The position numbers and the translations under genes were made by a program. From assembly GCF_017569205.1 (NCBI RefSeq), contig NZ_CP071870.1:1550001-1614000 (forward strand): a stretch of DNA of 64,000 nt, in the 5' to 3' direction. The stretch comes from Propioniciclava sp. MC1595. GTDB taxonomy: Bacteria > Actinomycetota > Actinomycetes > Propionibacteriales > Propionibacteriaceae. Below the pieces are notes generated by a model that had not been told where the DNA came from, did not search any database, and saw only the letters and a list, made by a program, of their open reading frames with translations. Positions 1-8,818 of the stretch are shown here, piece by piece; position 1 is the first letter of the stretch; each line of letters begins with the position of its first letter.

Positions 1-1599
1 GATGATGGTGACCTCGCCGGTCAGGGCGGCAAGCGCTTCCTTCACCAGTGCCTCGCTCCGACCGTCGAGGGCTGAGGTGGGCTCGTCCATGACCAGGATG
101 CGGGGGCTGCCCGCGAGGGCTCTGGCGATCGAGAGGCGCTGGCGCTGCCCGCCCGAGAGTTGGCTTCCACCCTGCCCGAGGTGCGTGTTGAAGCCCTGCG
201 GGAGGGCGAGGATCTCGTCCAGCACGTTCGCCTGGCGGGCGGACCGCTCCACGTCCTCGTCGCTGATTCCGTCCCGGAAGAAGCGGATGTTCTCCACCAC
301 GGTGCCCGTGAACAGCACCGGGTCCTGGGGGACGAGGGCCATGTGGGAGGTCCACCATGAGCGATCCACTTCCCGGAGGTCGACCCCGGCCACGGCGACG
401 ACACCGGCCGTCGGGTTGCGCAATCCCAGGATCAACTGGATCAGGGTGGACTTGCCCGACCCCGATGGACCCACGATGCCGATGCTGTCGCCCCTGCGCA
501 CCTCGAGGGACACGTCCTTCAGCGCCGTGCGGTCGGGCGTGTAGGCATAGGAGACGTGCTCGAGGGCGAGCGGCATCTCGGTTGGGGGGACTGCCTCGCC
601 GCCGCTGGCGCGGTTGGCTTCGTAGCGGCGCACGTTCGTGTCGACCTGCTCGAGGCGCGGCCAGTTGGAGGCGAGCGACACGCTCTGCGTCTGGACCTGT
701 TGCCCGTAGGAGAGGGAACGCAGCATAAGCAGCATCACCGCCCCGAGGACCGTGGCGTCAAGGTTGCTGACGCCTTGGGCCAAGGCCACGCCCGCCAAGG
801 CCGCACCGTAGGCCATGCTCACGTAGATGGGCGACACGACCAGGGACAGCGTGTCCACCGCGCGGCCGTGGCGCGCGTCGCGGGTCGAGAGGCGATCGAC
901 CGCCTGCTTGAACCGCCCTCGCACGCCGAACGAATGCATTTCCAGGCCCATGGACCCCAGTTCGCCGATGGATTCGGTGAAGGCAAGCGCACTCTTCGCG
1001 CGGATCTGTGCGCGGCGCCTGATCCAGCGCCGGAGGGGGATCATCGCGGAGCCGAGCAGGACCAAGCCCAGGGCCACCACTCCGGTCGAGGCGACATCGA
1101 TGAGCAGCGAGGCGGCGATGAAGGCGGTGAGGCTCAAGCCGGCGGTGGCGATCCCCAGCACGTTGTTCACCACCGCGTTGGTCGAGGACGCGAATCCGAT
1201 GACCCCCTGGAGCTTGCCGGAGGCCTCCTGCTGCTGCGTCGCCCAGTCGGCGTCGAGGTACCCCCAGGTGACACGCCTTCGCTGGCGGGTGAGGATCGCG
1301 GCCGTCGTCCTGGCCTCCAGCCAGGCGTTGCCGGTCGCCAGGAGGAGCCGCACCCCCAGCAACGCGACGCCCAGCACGAGCCAGGCATTGATGCTGAGCG
1401 GAGGAAGCACGCCGTCCGTGGTTGCGCCGAGGCTGACGGTGTCCGTCCCGGTGGCGATGCCCATGGCGATGCCCGTCATGCCCACCAGGAAGAAGGCCTC
1501 AACGAGCGAGCCGACGAATGAGCCGACCAGGAGCAGTACCAGGCTCGGGGCGTGCGGCCGTATCAGATCCCCAAGCATGCGGCGACCGGGGCTAGCCAT
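1..1599 (-). CDS. ABC exporter, fused permease and ATPase (3' end beyond window)
   Basis: This is a half-ABC transporter of the MsbA/lipid-glycan exporter type, expected in the cytoplasmic membrane as a dimer. The frame is open from ATG at 1599 to base 1 with no stop, so the C-terminus lies outside the window. The first ~330 residues are hydrophobic with charged loops, as in a six-helix permease. The ATPase follows, with Walker A GPSGSGKST near residue 375, the signature LSGGQRQRL, and Walker B ILVMDEPTSALD. Its start overlaps the stop of the upstream glycosyltransferase by 8 bases, suggesting translational coupling and a role in exporting a glycan or a lipid-linked intermediate. The substrate is inferred from the neighbours only. 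Export of a peptide or lipid is an alternative. Confidence 0.88.
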   Translation of the reverse strand, partial: MASPGRRMLGDLIRPHAPSLVLLLVGSFVGSLVEAFFLVGMTGIAMGIATGTDTVSLGATTDGVLPPLSINAWLVLGVALLGVRLLLATGNAWLEARTTAAILTRQRRRVTWGYLDADWATQQQEASGKLQGVIGFASSTNAVVNNVLGIATAGLSLTAFIAASLLIDVASTGVVALGLVLLGSAMIPLRRWIRRRAQIRAKSALAFTESIGELGSMGLEMHSFGVRGRFKQAVDRLSTRDARHGRAVDTLSLVVSPIYVSMAYGAALAGVALAQGVSNLDATVLGAVMLLMLRSLSYGQQVQTQSVSLASNWPRLEQVDTNVRRYEANRASGGEAVPPTEMPLALEHVSYAYTPDRTALKDVSLEVRRGDSIGIVGPSGSGKSTLIQLILGLRNPTAGVVAVAGVDLREVDRSWWTSHMALVPQDPVLFTGTVVENIRFFRDGISDEDVERSARQANVLDEILALPQGFNTHLGQGGSQLSGGQRQRLSIARALAGSPRILVMDEPTSALDGRSEALVKEALAALTGEVTII

Positions 1600-2803
1600 C
1601 CTGGTCCACCGCCTCCACAACTCGAGCGTCCGAGGCGGCGGCCCCGTAGGCGGTGAGGGACGCCGACGCAATGCTTCTCTGGTCGAAGGCCTGACGCGCC
1701 CTCTCCTCGGCGGCGCCACCGAGCCGGGTCCGAAGGTTGGGGTCGTCAAGCAGGCGCGCCACGCCAGCGGTGAGGGCAGTGCCGTTCTGCGGATCGACCA
1801 GCAGCAGGTGGTCCTCGTGGGTGCCGATCTCGCGGCAGCCGCGGATGTCGGTCAGCGCCATCGGTCTCCCACACGCGGCGGCCTCCATGGACGCCCGCGA
1901 GAACCCCTCCCGGTACGACGCCAGCACGAACACGTCGAGCGCGGAGTACACGGCAGGCATGTCGGTGCGCTCACCGACGAAACGGATGGCGTCCTCGTGT
2001 GGGACCTGGGTGTCGGCGTCCGTCTCGTCGGCCGGGCCGACCCACACGAACGTGGCTCGGTCGCCCAGGGCGTGCGCCGCCTCTGCGAACTCGGCGAGCC
2101 CCTTCTCGCGGACCCGGCGCCCGATGGTCCCCACGAGCAACGCGTCATCCGCGATACCCCACTCGGCGCGCACGCGGGCACGTCCCTCGGGATCGAACCG
2201 GAATCGGTCCAGGTCGACTCCGTTGCCGACCACCTCCCAGCGGCCGGGCTTGAGGAAGCGGCGCAGGGTGCGGGCGTCCTCGGCGTTCTGGAACAGCTCG
2301 TAGTGCGAGAACCGGATCGCGAGCGCCTCGGCCCCGTAGACCAACGCGCGTTTCAACCAGCGATCCTCCGGCCGCGCCCAGAGGCCGTGGCAGGTGTTCA
2401 CCACGACGGGAACCCCGGCGAGGCGACCCGCGATCCGCCCCATCACCCCGGCCTTCGGCGTGTGGGTGTGCAGCACGTCGAGCTTCAGCCGCCGGATGGT
2501 CCGGAAGAGCTCGAAGAAGGCCCGCAGGTCGCTCAGCAGCGACCACGAGCGCGTGAAGTGCCGGATCGGCACGTGCTCGACGCCCAGCCCCTCGACGCGC
2601 TCCACGTAGGGACCGGCCGCGCTGATGCCGAACACCGTGTGGCCCTGCTCGACGTCGACCTGCAGCTCGGTGGCCAGCAGGAGGGCCAGCGACATGTCCA
2701 CCGTGGTCAGGTGGGCGAGGCGCAGCGGGGTGTCGCGGCTGGTGGACGCTGTGGGCACCGACCCATCGTGGCAAGGCATTCTTGGATTGGCAAAGTGGAG
2801 CAT
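1592..2803 (-). CDS. GT4-family glycosyltransferase
   Basis: This is a 403-aa GT-B fold glycosyltransferase, probably GT4, acting at the cytoplasmic face on a lipid-linked or nucleotide-sugar substrate. The N-terminal half has the acceptor-domain pattern LDVLHTHTPKAGVMGRIAG. The C-terminal half has the donor-domain pattern VFVLASYREGFSRASMEAAACGRP, the usual E-x7-E region. It has no membrane segment. It is transcribed away from the BY-kinase gene and runs directly into the ABC exporter, so these two probably form one unit of the polysaccharide locus. The start may instead be the ATG eight codons in (2779), because the first eight residues do not look family-like. The sugar transferred cannot be told from sequence. 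Confidence 0.9.
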   Translation of the reverse strand: MLHFANPRMPCHDGSVPTASTSRDTPLRLAHLTTVDMSLALLLATELQVDVEQGHTVFGISAAGPYVERVEGLGVEHVPIRHFTRSWSLLSDLRAFFELFRTIRRLKLDVLHTHTPKAGVMGRIAGRLAGVPVVVNTCHGLWARPEDRWLKRALVYGAEALAIRFSHYELFQNAEDARTLRRFLKPGRWEVVGNGVDLDRFRFDPEGRARVRAEWGIADDALLVGTIGRRVREKGLAEFAEAAHALGDRATFVWVGPADETDADTQVPHEDAIRFVGERTDMPAVYSALDVFVLASYREGFSRASMEAAACGRPMALTDIRGCREIGTHEDHLLLVDPQNGTALTAGVARLLDDPNLRTRLGGAAEERARQAFDQRSIASASLTAYGAAASDARVVEAVDQDG

Positions 2804-2936
2804 AACGCTGTTGCCGGTAGGATCAGCTCGGTTGTGCTCGTCAGGCCCTGGCGCGCAGGTCCCGGACTCGCCATGCGAAAGGTGGTTGCATGCTGCACCC
2901 CGCGGTCACACGTCCCTCGCGGAACGGGGGTGGCTC

Positions 2937-4484
2937 GTGAGCCTCCACGACTTCATCAAGATCCTGCGCCAGCGCTGGTGGGTGATCCTGCTCTGCACGC
3001 TGGTCGCCGCGGGCGCCATGTTCCTCGCCACCCCTGCCCGCACCGACACCACCCAGCGCATCGGCTCCTACACGGCCACCACGACGCTGCTGGTGGGGTA
3101 TCGGGCCGACCCGGTCGAAACACCGGGGCGGGGGACGACAGCACCGCAGGCCCCGGTCGAACGGGCCTCGATGGCGCGGATCGCGTTGTTCATCACCACC
3201 GGCGAGGTGCCGCGGCGGGCCGCCCAGCGCCTCAACTACACCGGCGACCCGGCCGTGCTCGCCTCCGGAATCATCGTGGCGACCGACCCGGCGTCGGAGT
3301 CGATCACGATCTCCACCACGGCCGCCGACGGCAACCGGGCGGCCCTGGTGGCGAACACCTTCGCCGAGGAGGCCGCGGCGTTCTTCGCCGAGGCCCCGCC
3401 CGGCGCCGGTAGCGCCGAGCTCACGATGCTGCAGGAGGCCACCCCCATCCCCAACCAGAGCACGGCCGGCTTCGTGATCCCGCCCGACCGCAACATCCGC
3501 ACCGCGCTGGCGGCCTTGGTGGGCCTGCTCGTGGGGTTGGCGATCGCGCTGGTGCTGGACCGCCTCGACTCGCGCCTGCGGACCCGGGCCGAGGTGTCCG
3601 ACGCGCTGCGCATGCCGGTCATCGCCGAGGTCCCGCGGCTGCGCCGCGGCGACCGGGGCCAGGGGAAGATCCTCACGGTCAGCAAGCCGCTCAGCATCTA
3701 TGCCGACGGGTACCGGGCCGCCCGCACGGCCCTCATGCACCTGCCGGCCCAGCAGGTGCCCGACGACTGGTCCCCGCGCCGCGCGGACGGTCAGGGCGAG
3801 CACGTCAAGCAGGCCCAGGTGATCCTCCTGAGCTCCGCCCACGCGGCCGAGGGCAAGAGCACCAGCGTCGCCAACCTGGCCGCGAGCTTCGCCGAGACCG
3901 GTCAGCGGGTGCTGGTGCTGGACGCCGACCTGCGCTCGCCCGACACGCACGTCAAGTTCGACGTGCCCCAGGGCGCGGGCATCTCCGACTACCTGACCGG
4001 GCGCGGCACGGTCGAACTCGCCGACATCGTGCGACCGACCAGCGTCGACGGCGTGTCGATCGTGACGGCCGGCACACGCCTGGACTACCCGGCGTCCCTG
4101 ACCAGCCGCCTGGCACCGCTGATCGACGACGCCCGCCAGAGCGCGGACATCGTGCTGATCGACACCTCACCCTTGCTTGCGGCGAGCGACGTGTTCGACA
4201 TCCTCCCCCTGGCCGACGCGATCGTGCTGGTCGTCCGTGCCGGGCGCCTCACCGAGAATGCCGCCCACCGCGTGGCCGAGCTGCTCGGACGCTTCCGCGT
4301 GCCGGTGACCGGGGCCATCCTCATCGCCGGCCACGTGCGCAAGGCCGACTACGGCTACGGCTACGGCGATGGGCCGAGTCGCGGCAAGTCGCGGCGAAGC
4401 CTCGCGGCCACCAGCGCGAGCCTGCCGCCGCGCGAGGAGGAGGAGTCCGAGGTCGACGCACGCCCCCGCCGGTCACGGGGGTAG
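2937..4484 (+). CDS. Polysaccharide co-polymerase / BY-type tyrosine autokinase
   Basis: This 515-aa protein joins a Wzz-like chain-length domain and a bacterial tyrosine kinase in one chain. One transmembrane helix lies near residues 15-30 and a second around 195-215. Between them is the extracytoplasmic Wzz region. The cytoplasmic kinase has P-loop AHAAEGKST, Walker A' VLVLDADLRSP and Walker B IVLIDTSPLL. The tail carries the tyrosine cluster DYGYGYGDG, the expected autophosphorylation site, then a basic Arg/Ser-rich end. GTG 2937 is chosen because family similarity begins there (SLHDFIKILRQRWW); the open frame upstream is only a shadow. It is divergent from the GT4 gene at 2803. A low-Mr tyrosine phosphatase at 12054-12737 could dephosphorylate it. 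Confidence 0.9.
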   Translation: MSLHDFIKILRQRWWVILLCTLVAAGAMFLATPARTDTTQRIGSYTATTTLLVGYRADPVETPGRGTTAPQAPVERASMARIALFITTGEVPRRAAQRLNYTGDPAVLASGIIVATDPASESITISTTAADGNRAALVANTFAEEAAAFFAEAPPGAGSAELTMLQEATPIPNQSTAGFVIPPDRNIRTALAALVGLLVGLAIALVLDRLDSRLRTRAEVSDALRMPVIAEVPRLRRGDRGQGKILTVSKPLSIYADGYRAARTALMHLPAQQVPDDWSPRRADGQGEHVKQAQVILLSSAHAAEGKSTSVANLAASFAETGQRVLVLDADLRSPDTHVKFDVPQGAGISDYLTGRGTVELADIVRPTSVDGVSIVTAGTRLDYPASLTSRLAPLIDDARQSADIVLIDTSPLLAASDVFDILPLADAIVLVVRAGRLTENAAHRVAELLGRFRVPVTGAILIAGHVRKADYGYGYGDGPSRGKSRRSLAATSASLPPREEEESEVDARPRRSRG

Positions 4485-4489
4485 CGGCG

Positions 4490-5845
4490 ATGCGCGTCCT
4501 CGGCTGGGTGGCGGCGTTGGCCGTGGCCCTGTGGGGTCTGGTCACGTTCGCGCGTGTCTTCACGTGGGCGATGGACACCCAGTCCTACAACACCTGGGGA
4601 GCCATGTTCATGGTGCCGGTCGTGATCGCGCTCAACGGAGTGCTCATCGCCGCCGCAGCCAAGCGCCAGGGCGAGGCCTGGTTCACCCGCCTCCTGGTCA
4701 CCGGCTTCCTCCTCAAGCTCGCCGGCATCAGTGCCCGCTACATCGTCGCCTACTACCTCTATGGCGGGCAGGCGGACGCCGAGGCGTACAACCTGTTCGC
4801 GATCGGCCACTACCTCGATTGGCGGCAGGGCGACATCTGGTGGGAGGCGTCCGGCAAGGTGGGCACCCTGAACATGGAGCTGATCACGACCGCGCTCTAT
4901 GTCGTGATCGGCCCCAGCGTGATCACCGCGTTCTTCGTGTTCGGGTCGCTCGCGTTCTGGGGCGTGTACCTCATCTACCGGGCGTTCCGCGTCGCGCTAC
5001 CCCAGGCCGACCACAAGCGGTACGCGCTGCTGGTCTTCCTGCTGCCCACGATCCTGTACTGGCCCTCCAGCATCGGCAAGGAGGCCTGGCTGATGCTGTT
5101 CGTGGGCGTGACCGCCTACGGCGCCGCGCGGTTCTTCAACCATGCGCTGGCCACCGGGCTGGCGCTGATCGCCCTCGGGGCGGCGGGCACGGCCCTGATC
5201 CGCCCGCACATCACGGTTCTCATGGTCGCGGCCCTCTTCGTCGCCCAAGTCGTCCGACCGACGACGAAGCGGTCGACGAGCATCCTGACCAAGGCCGCCG
5301 GCGTCTTCGTCATGGGCGTGGCCGCCGTGATCCTGGTCAGCGCGTCGGCCCAGTTCCTGGGGATCGACGACCTGAGCGCGCAGGCCGTGGCGGACCGGGT
5401 GGAGGACGCCGGCGGCCAGACCGCCCAGGGAGGCTCCGCCTTCACCCCCGTGCCGCTGGAGTCGCCGCTCGGTGTGCCGGCAGCGATCGTCACGCTGCTG
5501 TTTCGCCCGTTCCCCTGGGAGGCCAACGGGCTGCCCATGCTGGTGCAGAGCGCCGAGGGCCTGGTGCTGCTCGTGCTCACCGTCGCAGCGTGGCCGCGCC
5601 TCAAGGCCCTGCCGACCCTGCTGCGACGCAACCCGTACCTGGTGTTCGCGGTGGTCTACGCGCTGGCGTTCATCCTCGCCTTCTCGGGCTTCGCGAACTT
5701 CGGCATCCTGGCCCGGCAGCGGGTGCTGATGGTGCCGTTCTTCCTGGTTCTGCTGGCGCTGCCCAGGCCGCTGCCCAAGTCGGCGACCAAGAAGGCCACC
5801 CGTGACGCGACGAGGAAGGAGCTGGTCGGTGCGCATGCTTGGTGA
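4490..5845 (+). CDS. Polytopic membrane protein of the polysaccharide locus
   Basis: This is a 451-aa protein with roughly ten predicted membrane helices and a basic C-terminal tail. I do not recognise a defined family. Its size, topology and position in a glycan cluster suggest a polymerase-like or glycosyltransferase-like membrane protein. The conserved-looking loop LLPTILYWPSSIGKEAWL is reminiscent of EpsG/Wzy-type proteins of polysaccharide clusters, but this is a resemblance only. It starts five bases after the stop of the BY-kinase gene, and its end overlaps the start of the deacetylase gene by 17 bases. The three genes are therefore very likely one operon. Confidence 0.8.
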   Translation: MRVLGWVAALAVALWGLVTFARVFTWAMDTQSYNTWGAMFMVPVVIALNGVLIAAAAKRQGEAWFTRLLVTGFLLKLAGISARYIVAYYLYGGQADAEAYNLFAIGHYLDWRQGDIWWEASGKVGTLNMELITTALYVVIGPSVITAFFVFGSLAFWGVYLIYRAFRVALPQADHKRYALLVFLLPTILYWPSSIGKEAWLMLFVGVTAYGAARFFNHALATGLALIALGAAGTALIRPHITVLMVAALFVAQVVRPTTKRSTSILTKAAGVFVMGVAAVILVSASAQFLGIDDLSAQAVADRVEDAGGQTAQGGSAFTPVPLESPLGVPAAIVTLLFRPFPWEANGLPMLVQSAEGLVLLVLTVAAWPRLKALPTLLRRNPYLVFAVVYALAFILAFSGFANFGILARQRVLMVPFFLVLLALPRPLPKSATKKATRDATRKELVGAHAW

Positions 5846-6659
5846 CCACGGCGTCCGCGGGGCCCTGAAGTCCGTGCTGGCCGCTCGCCCCTCGCGGCGG
5901 GACGCCCAGGGTGCGACCCTGCTCATCTACCACCGCGTCGGCGGCGGCACCACGAACGAGCTCGACGTCACCCCCGACGCGTTCGCACGCCACGTGGACG
6001 CCCTGGGCGGGCACGACGTCCTGTCCCTCGACGCCGCGCTCGACCGCCTGGACGCCGGCGATGCCACCCCCAGCGTGGTGCTGACCTTCGACGACGGGTT
6101 CGCGGACGTGTACCGCAACGCCTGGCCGTTGCTCCGCAAGCGGCGCCTACCGTTCACGATCTACCTCGCCACGGCGTACATGGGGGCGCCGATGCAGTGG
6201 GAGGGCGCCACGGCGAAGGGCGAGCCGGGGCGCGGCCTGTCCTGGGACCAGATCCACGAGATGGTCGACTCCGGGCTGTGCACGCTGGGCAACCACACCC
6301 ACCGGCACGTGCGCCCCGAGGTGCTGACCGTCGAGGAACTCGACGCGTGCACGGCGGAGGTCTTCCGGTACACCGGGCTCAAGCCGCAGCACTTCACCTA
6401 CCCGTGGGGCATCCCGGTCCCTGCCCTGGACGACGCGATGCGCCAGCGGTTCCGCAGCGCCTCCACGGGGGCGCTGGGCCGCAACCTCCCCGGGGTCGAC
6501 CACGCCCGCCTCTACCGGGTGCCGGTGCGCCGCACCGACCCAGACCGCTTCTTCGCCGCCAAGCTCGCCGGCAACCTCGGCCCCGAGACGGCGTACGCCG
6601 GCCTCGTCGATGCCGCCAAGACGCTCACCGGACGCCGTCAGCGCGCCAGTTCGGCGTAG
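5829..6659 (+). CDS. NodB-type polysaccharide deacetylase
   Basis: This 276-aa protein is predicted to remove acetyl groups from an N-acetylated sugar polymer or glycolipid (carbohydrate esterase 4 family). It shows motif 1 VVLTFDDGFADVY, which carries the metal and catalytic aspartates, and motif 2 LGNHTHRH, which carries the metal histidines. A TYPWG segment fits motif 3. No clear signal peptide is seen, so its location is uncertain. GTG 5829 is chosen because AGGAAGGA lies seven bases upstream; ATG 5835 is also possible. It overlaps the preceding gene and is probably translated with it. Its last 22 bases overlap the convergent glycosyltransferase gene. Confidence 0.9.
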   Translation: MRMLGDHGVRGALKSVLAARPSRRDAQGATLLIYHRVGGGTTNELDVTPDAFARHVDALGGHDVLSLDAALDRLDAGDATPSVVLTFDDGFADVYRNAWPLLRKRRLPFTIYLATAYMGAPMQWEGATAKGEPGRGLSWDQIHEMVDSGLCTLGNHTHRHVRPEVLTVEELDACTAEVFRYTGLKPQHFTYPWGIPVPALDDAMRQRFRSASTGALGRNLPGVDHARLYRVPVRRTDPDRFFAAKLAGNLGPETAYAGLVDAAKTLTGRRQRASSA

Positions 6660-7750
6660 ACCTCCTCCTGCACCGCGACGGCGGCCCGGATGTCGTAGTC
6701 GGCGGCGCGCGCCCTCGCGGCTTCGGCCATCCGCAGCCGCAACGCGTCGTCCCCGGCCACCCGCACCAGCGCGGACGCCAGGGCGTCGGCGTCCCCCGGC
6801 GGGACGAGCAGCCCCTCGACGCCTTCGCGCACCTGGTGGGGCAGCCCGCCCACGTTGGTGGCGACCACGGGCAACCCGGCGGCGAAGGCCTCCATCACCG
6901 CCACGGGCAGGCCCTCGTGGGCCGAGCCTAGGGTGAAGAGGTCGGCGGCCGCCATCAGCTCGTGCACGTCGCGACGGTAGCCGAGCAGGTGGAACCGCTC
7001 GCCGAGGCCCAGCTCGGCCTTGAGCGACCGCACCTCGTCGGCGAGCGGCCCCTGGCCGACGGCGGCGAACCGCAGGCGCGGCTCGACCGCGACGGCACGG
7101 TGGGCGGCGCGGAGGAGGTTCGGGTAGTCCTTGTTGCGGCGCAGGTTCGCCACGGTCAGGGCCAGCACCTCGCCCTCGGCGATGCCGAGCTCGGCGCGCA
7201 ACCGGGACCGGGCGTCCGGGTCGACGGGCACCGCCTCGGTGTCGATGCCGTGGATGAGCACCTCGTAGCCGGCCTGCCGCGAGGGCCACATCGTGTCGCG
7301 CACCTGGTCGGAGACGGCCCAGTGGTGGGCGTCCAGCGGGGTGGTGAGCCCGTTGAGCAGGCGCGTGGGCAGGCGGTGGCTGCTCCACTCGTTGTGCTCG
7401 GTGACCACCACGGCGGGCCGGTGCGAGGGGGGCAGGGAGCGCGCCACGAGCCGGGCGGCAGACGCCAGCGCGGGGGAGTGCACGTGCACGACGTCGGCGC
7501 CGGCCATGATCCGCCGCAGGTCGGCGGGCCAACCGCGCCCGCCCTCGCCCAGCCGCTCGGGCTGCCAGCCCAGCGCCTCGAACTCGGGGATGAGGTGGGT
7601 CTTGTCGGGGCGCACGTAGGCGAGCCGGTAGGTGAACCGCTCGCGGTCGGCGACCTTCGCCGCCAGGAGCAGGAGCTGTTCGGCCCCGCCCGGCCCGAGC
7701 CCCTTGATCAGCCACAGCACCCGGGGCCTGGCAGGAATGGTGGGGGCCAT
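6638..7750 (-). CDS. GT4-family glycosyltransferase
   Basis: This is a 370-aa GT-B glycosyltransferase. The N-terminal GLGPGGAEQ is the typical GT4 loop, VVHVHSP lies in the acceptor domain, and HEGLPVAVMEAFAAGLPVVATNVGG is the donor-binding E-x7-E region. A good Shine-Dalgarno sequence (GGAGGA) precedes ATG 7750. It is transcribed alone on the minus strand, convergent with the deacetylase (22-base overlap) and divergent from the GNAT gene. Presumably it adds one sugar of the repeat unit made by this locus. Donor and acceptor are unknown. Confidence 0.92.
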   Translation of the reverse strand: MAPTIPARPRVLWLIKGLGPGGAEQLLLLAAKVADRERFTYRLAYVRPDKTHLIPEFEALGWQPERLGEGGRGWPADLRRIMAGADVVHVHSPALASAARLVARSLPPSHRPAVVVTEHNEWSSHRLPTRLLNGLTTPLDAHHWAVSDQVRDTMWPSRQAGYEVLIHGIDTEAVPVDPDARSRLRAELGIAEGEVLALTVANLRRNKDYPNLLRAAHRAVAVEPRLRFAAVGQGPLADEVRSLKAELGLGERFHLLGYRRDVHELMAAADLFTLGSAHEGLPVAVMEAFAAGLPVVATNVGGLPHQVREGVEGLLVPPGDADALASALVRVAGDDALRLRMAEAARARAADYDIRAAVAVQEEVYAELAR

Positions 7751-7831
7751 GACGTCCTCCGTCCGCTGGGTTTCCGGGGCGGGACGCCCACCCCCTAGGC
7801 TTTGGGCAGCCTACCAACGCCGGGAGGACCC

Positions 7832-8818
7832 ATGCCCAAGCTCACGCCCGCCGACCTCGAGATCCGGTCGGCGCAGCCCGGGGACGACCCCGTGGTCATA
7901 CCGATGTTGCGCGAGTCGCTGAAAAAGGGCGACGACCCGCACTACGAGGCGTTCCTGCGCTGGAAGCACCGGGAGAACTCGTTCGGTGAGTCTGCGGCGT
8001 GGGTGGCGCTCCACGAGGGCCGGGCGGTGGGCTACCGCACGCTCATGCGCTGGCGGTTCGTGAACGACGAGGGCAAGAAGGTGACCGGGGTCCGGGCGGT
8101 CGACACCGCGACCCACCCCGACTACCAGGGGCTCGGCATCTTCCGCACCCTCACCCTGCGCGGCGTCTCCGAGCTGACGCTCGCGGGGGACGGGATCGTG
8201 TTCAACACCCCCAACGACCAGAGCCGCCCCGGCTACCTGAAGATGGGCTGGAGCGTCGTGCGGCGCCTGCCTGTGGGCGTGCTGCCGGCCAACCCTGCGG
8301 CGCTGCCGAAGATGGCGCGCTCAATGGTGCCGGCCAACCTGTGGTCGGAGGAGACCCGCGCCGGGCTCGACGCCGTGGAGGCGTTCACCGACCGGAGCGT
8401 CTCCGAGGCACTGCTGGCTCACGCCCCGACCAAGGGGTTTCGCACCGACCGCACGCCCGAGCACCTCGCCTGGCGCACCTCGTTCGGTCCACTGCGCTAC
8501 CGGGTGCTGCTCGCCTCGCCCTCGGACCCGGCTGAGGGTGGCGTCGTGTTCCGCTTGCGCCGCCGGGGTGACACCGTCGAGGCGGCCATCATCGAGCAGC
8601 TGGTGCCCGACTACCGCACCGGCGCGCGCCTCGTCGCGAGAGTGTTGCGGGAGACCGGCGCCGACTACGCGATCGGGCTGCGGACAGGGCCCTCGGCTGG
8701 CTTGGTGCCGCTGCCCGTGCCGGGTGCCGGGCCGCTGCTGACGTCCCGCCCGCTGGCGGCCTCGCCGCCGCCGGCGTCAGCCTGGTGTCTCACGCTGGGC
8801 GACATCGAGCTGTTCTGA
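7832..8818 (+). CDS. GNAT-family N-acetyltransferase
   Basis: This 328-aa protein has one recognisable GNAT acetyl-CoA site: VDTATHPDYQGLGIFRTLTLRG, with the QGLGI turn that binds pyrophosphate, near residues 90-110. The rest is a longer C-terminal region typical of GNAT proteins in polysaccharide clusters. ATG 7832 follows GGGAGGA at a normal distance, so it is preferred over the ATG ten codons upstream. A candidate -10 TAGGCT lies at about 7796. The gene overlaps the convergent O-antigen-ligase-like gene by 42 bases. Acetylation of an amino sugar is inferred from context; the substrate is not shown by sequence. Confidence 0.82.
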   Translation: MPKLTPADLEIRSAQPGDDPVVIPMLRESLKKGDDPHYEAFLRWKHRENSFGESAAWVALHEGRAVGYRTLMRWRFVNDEGKKVTGVRAVDTATHPDYQGLGIFRTLTLRGVSELTLAGDGIVFNTPNDQSRPGYLKMGWSVVRRLPVGVLPANPAALPKMARSMVPANLWSEETRAGLDAVEAFTDRSVSEALLAHAPTKGFRTDRTPEHLAWRTSFGPLRYRVLLASPSDPAEGGVVFRLRRRGDTVEAAIIEQLVPDYRTGARLVARVLRETGADYAIGLRTGPSAGLVPLPVPGAGPLLTSRPLAASPPPASAWCLTLGDIELF

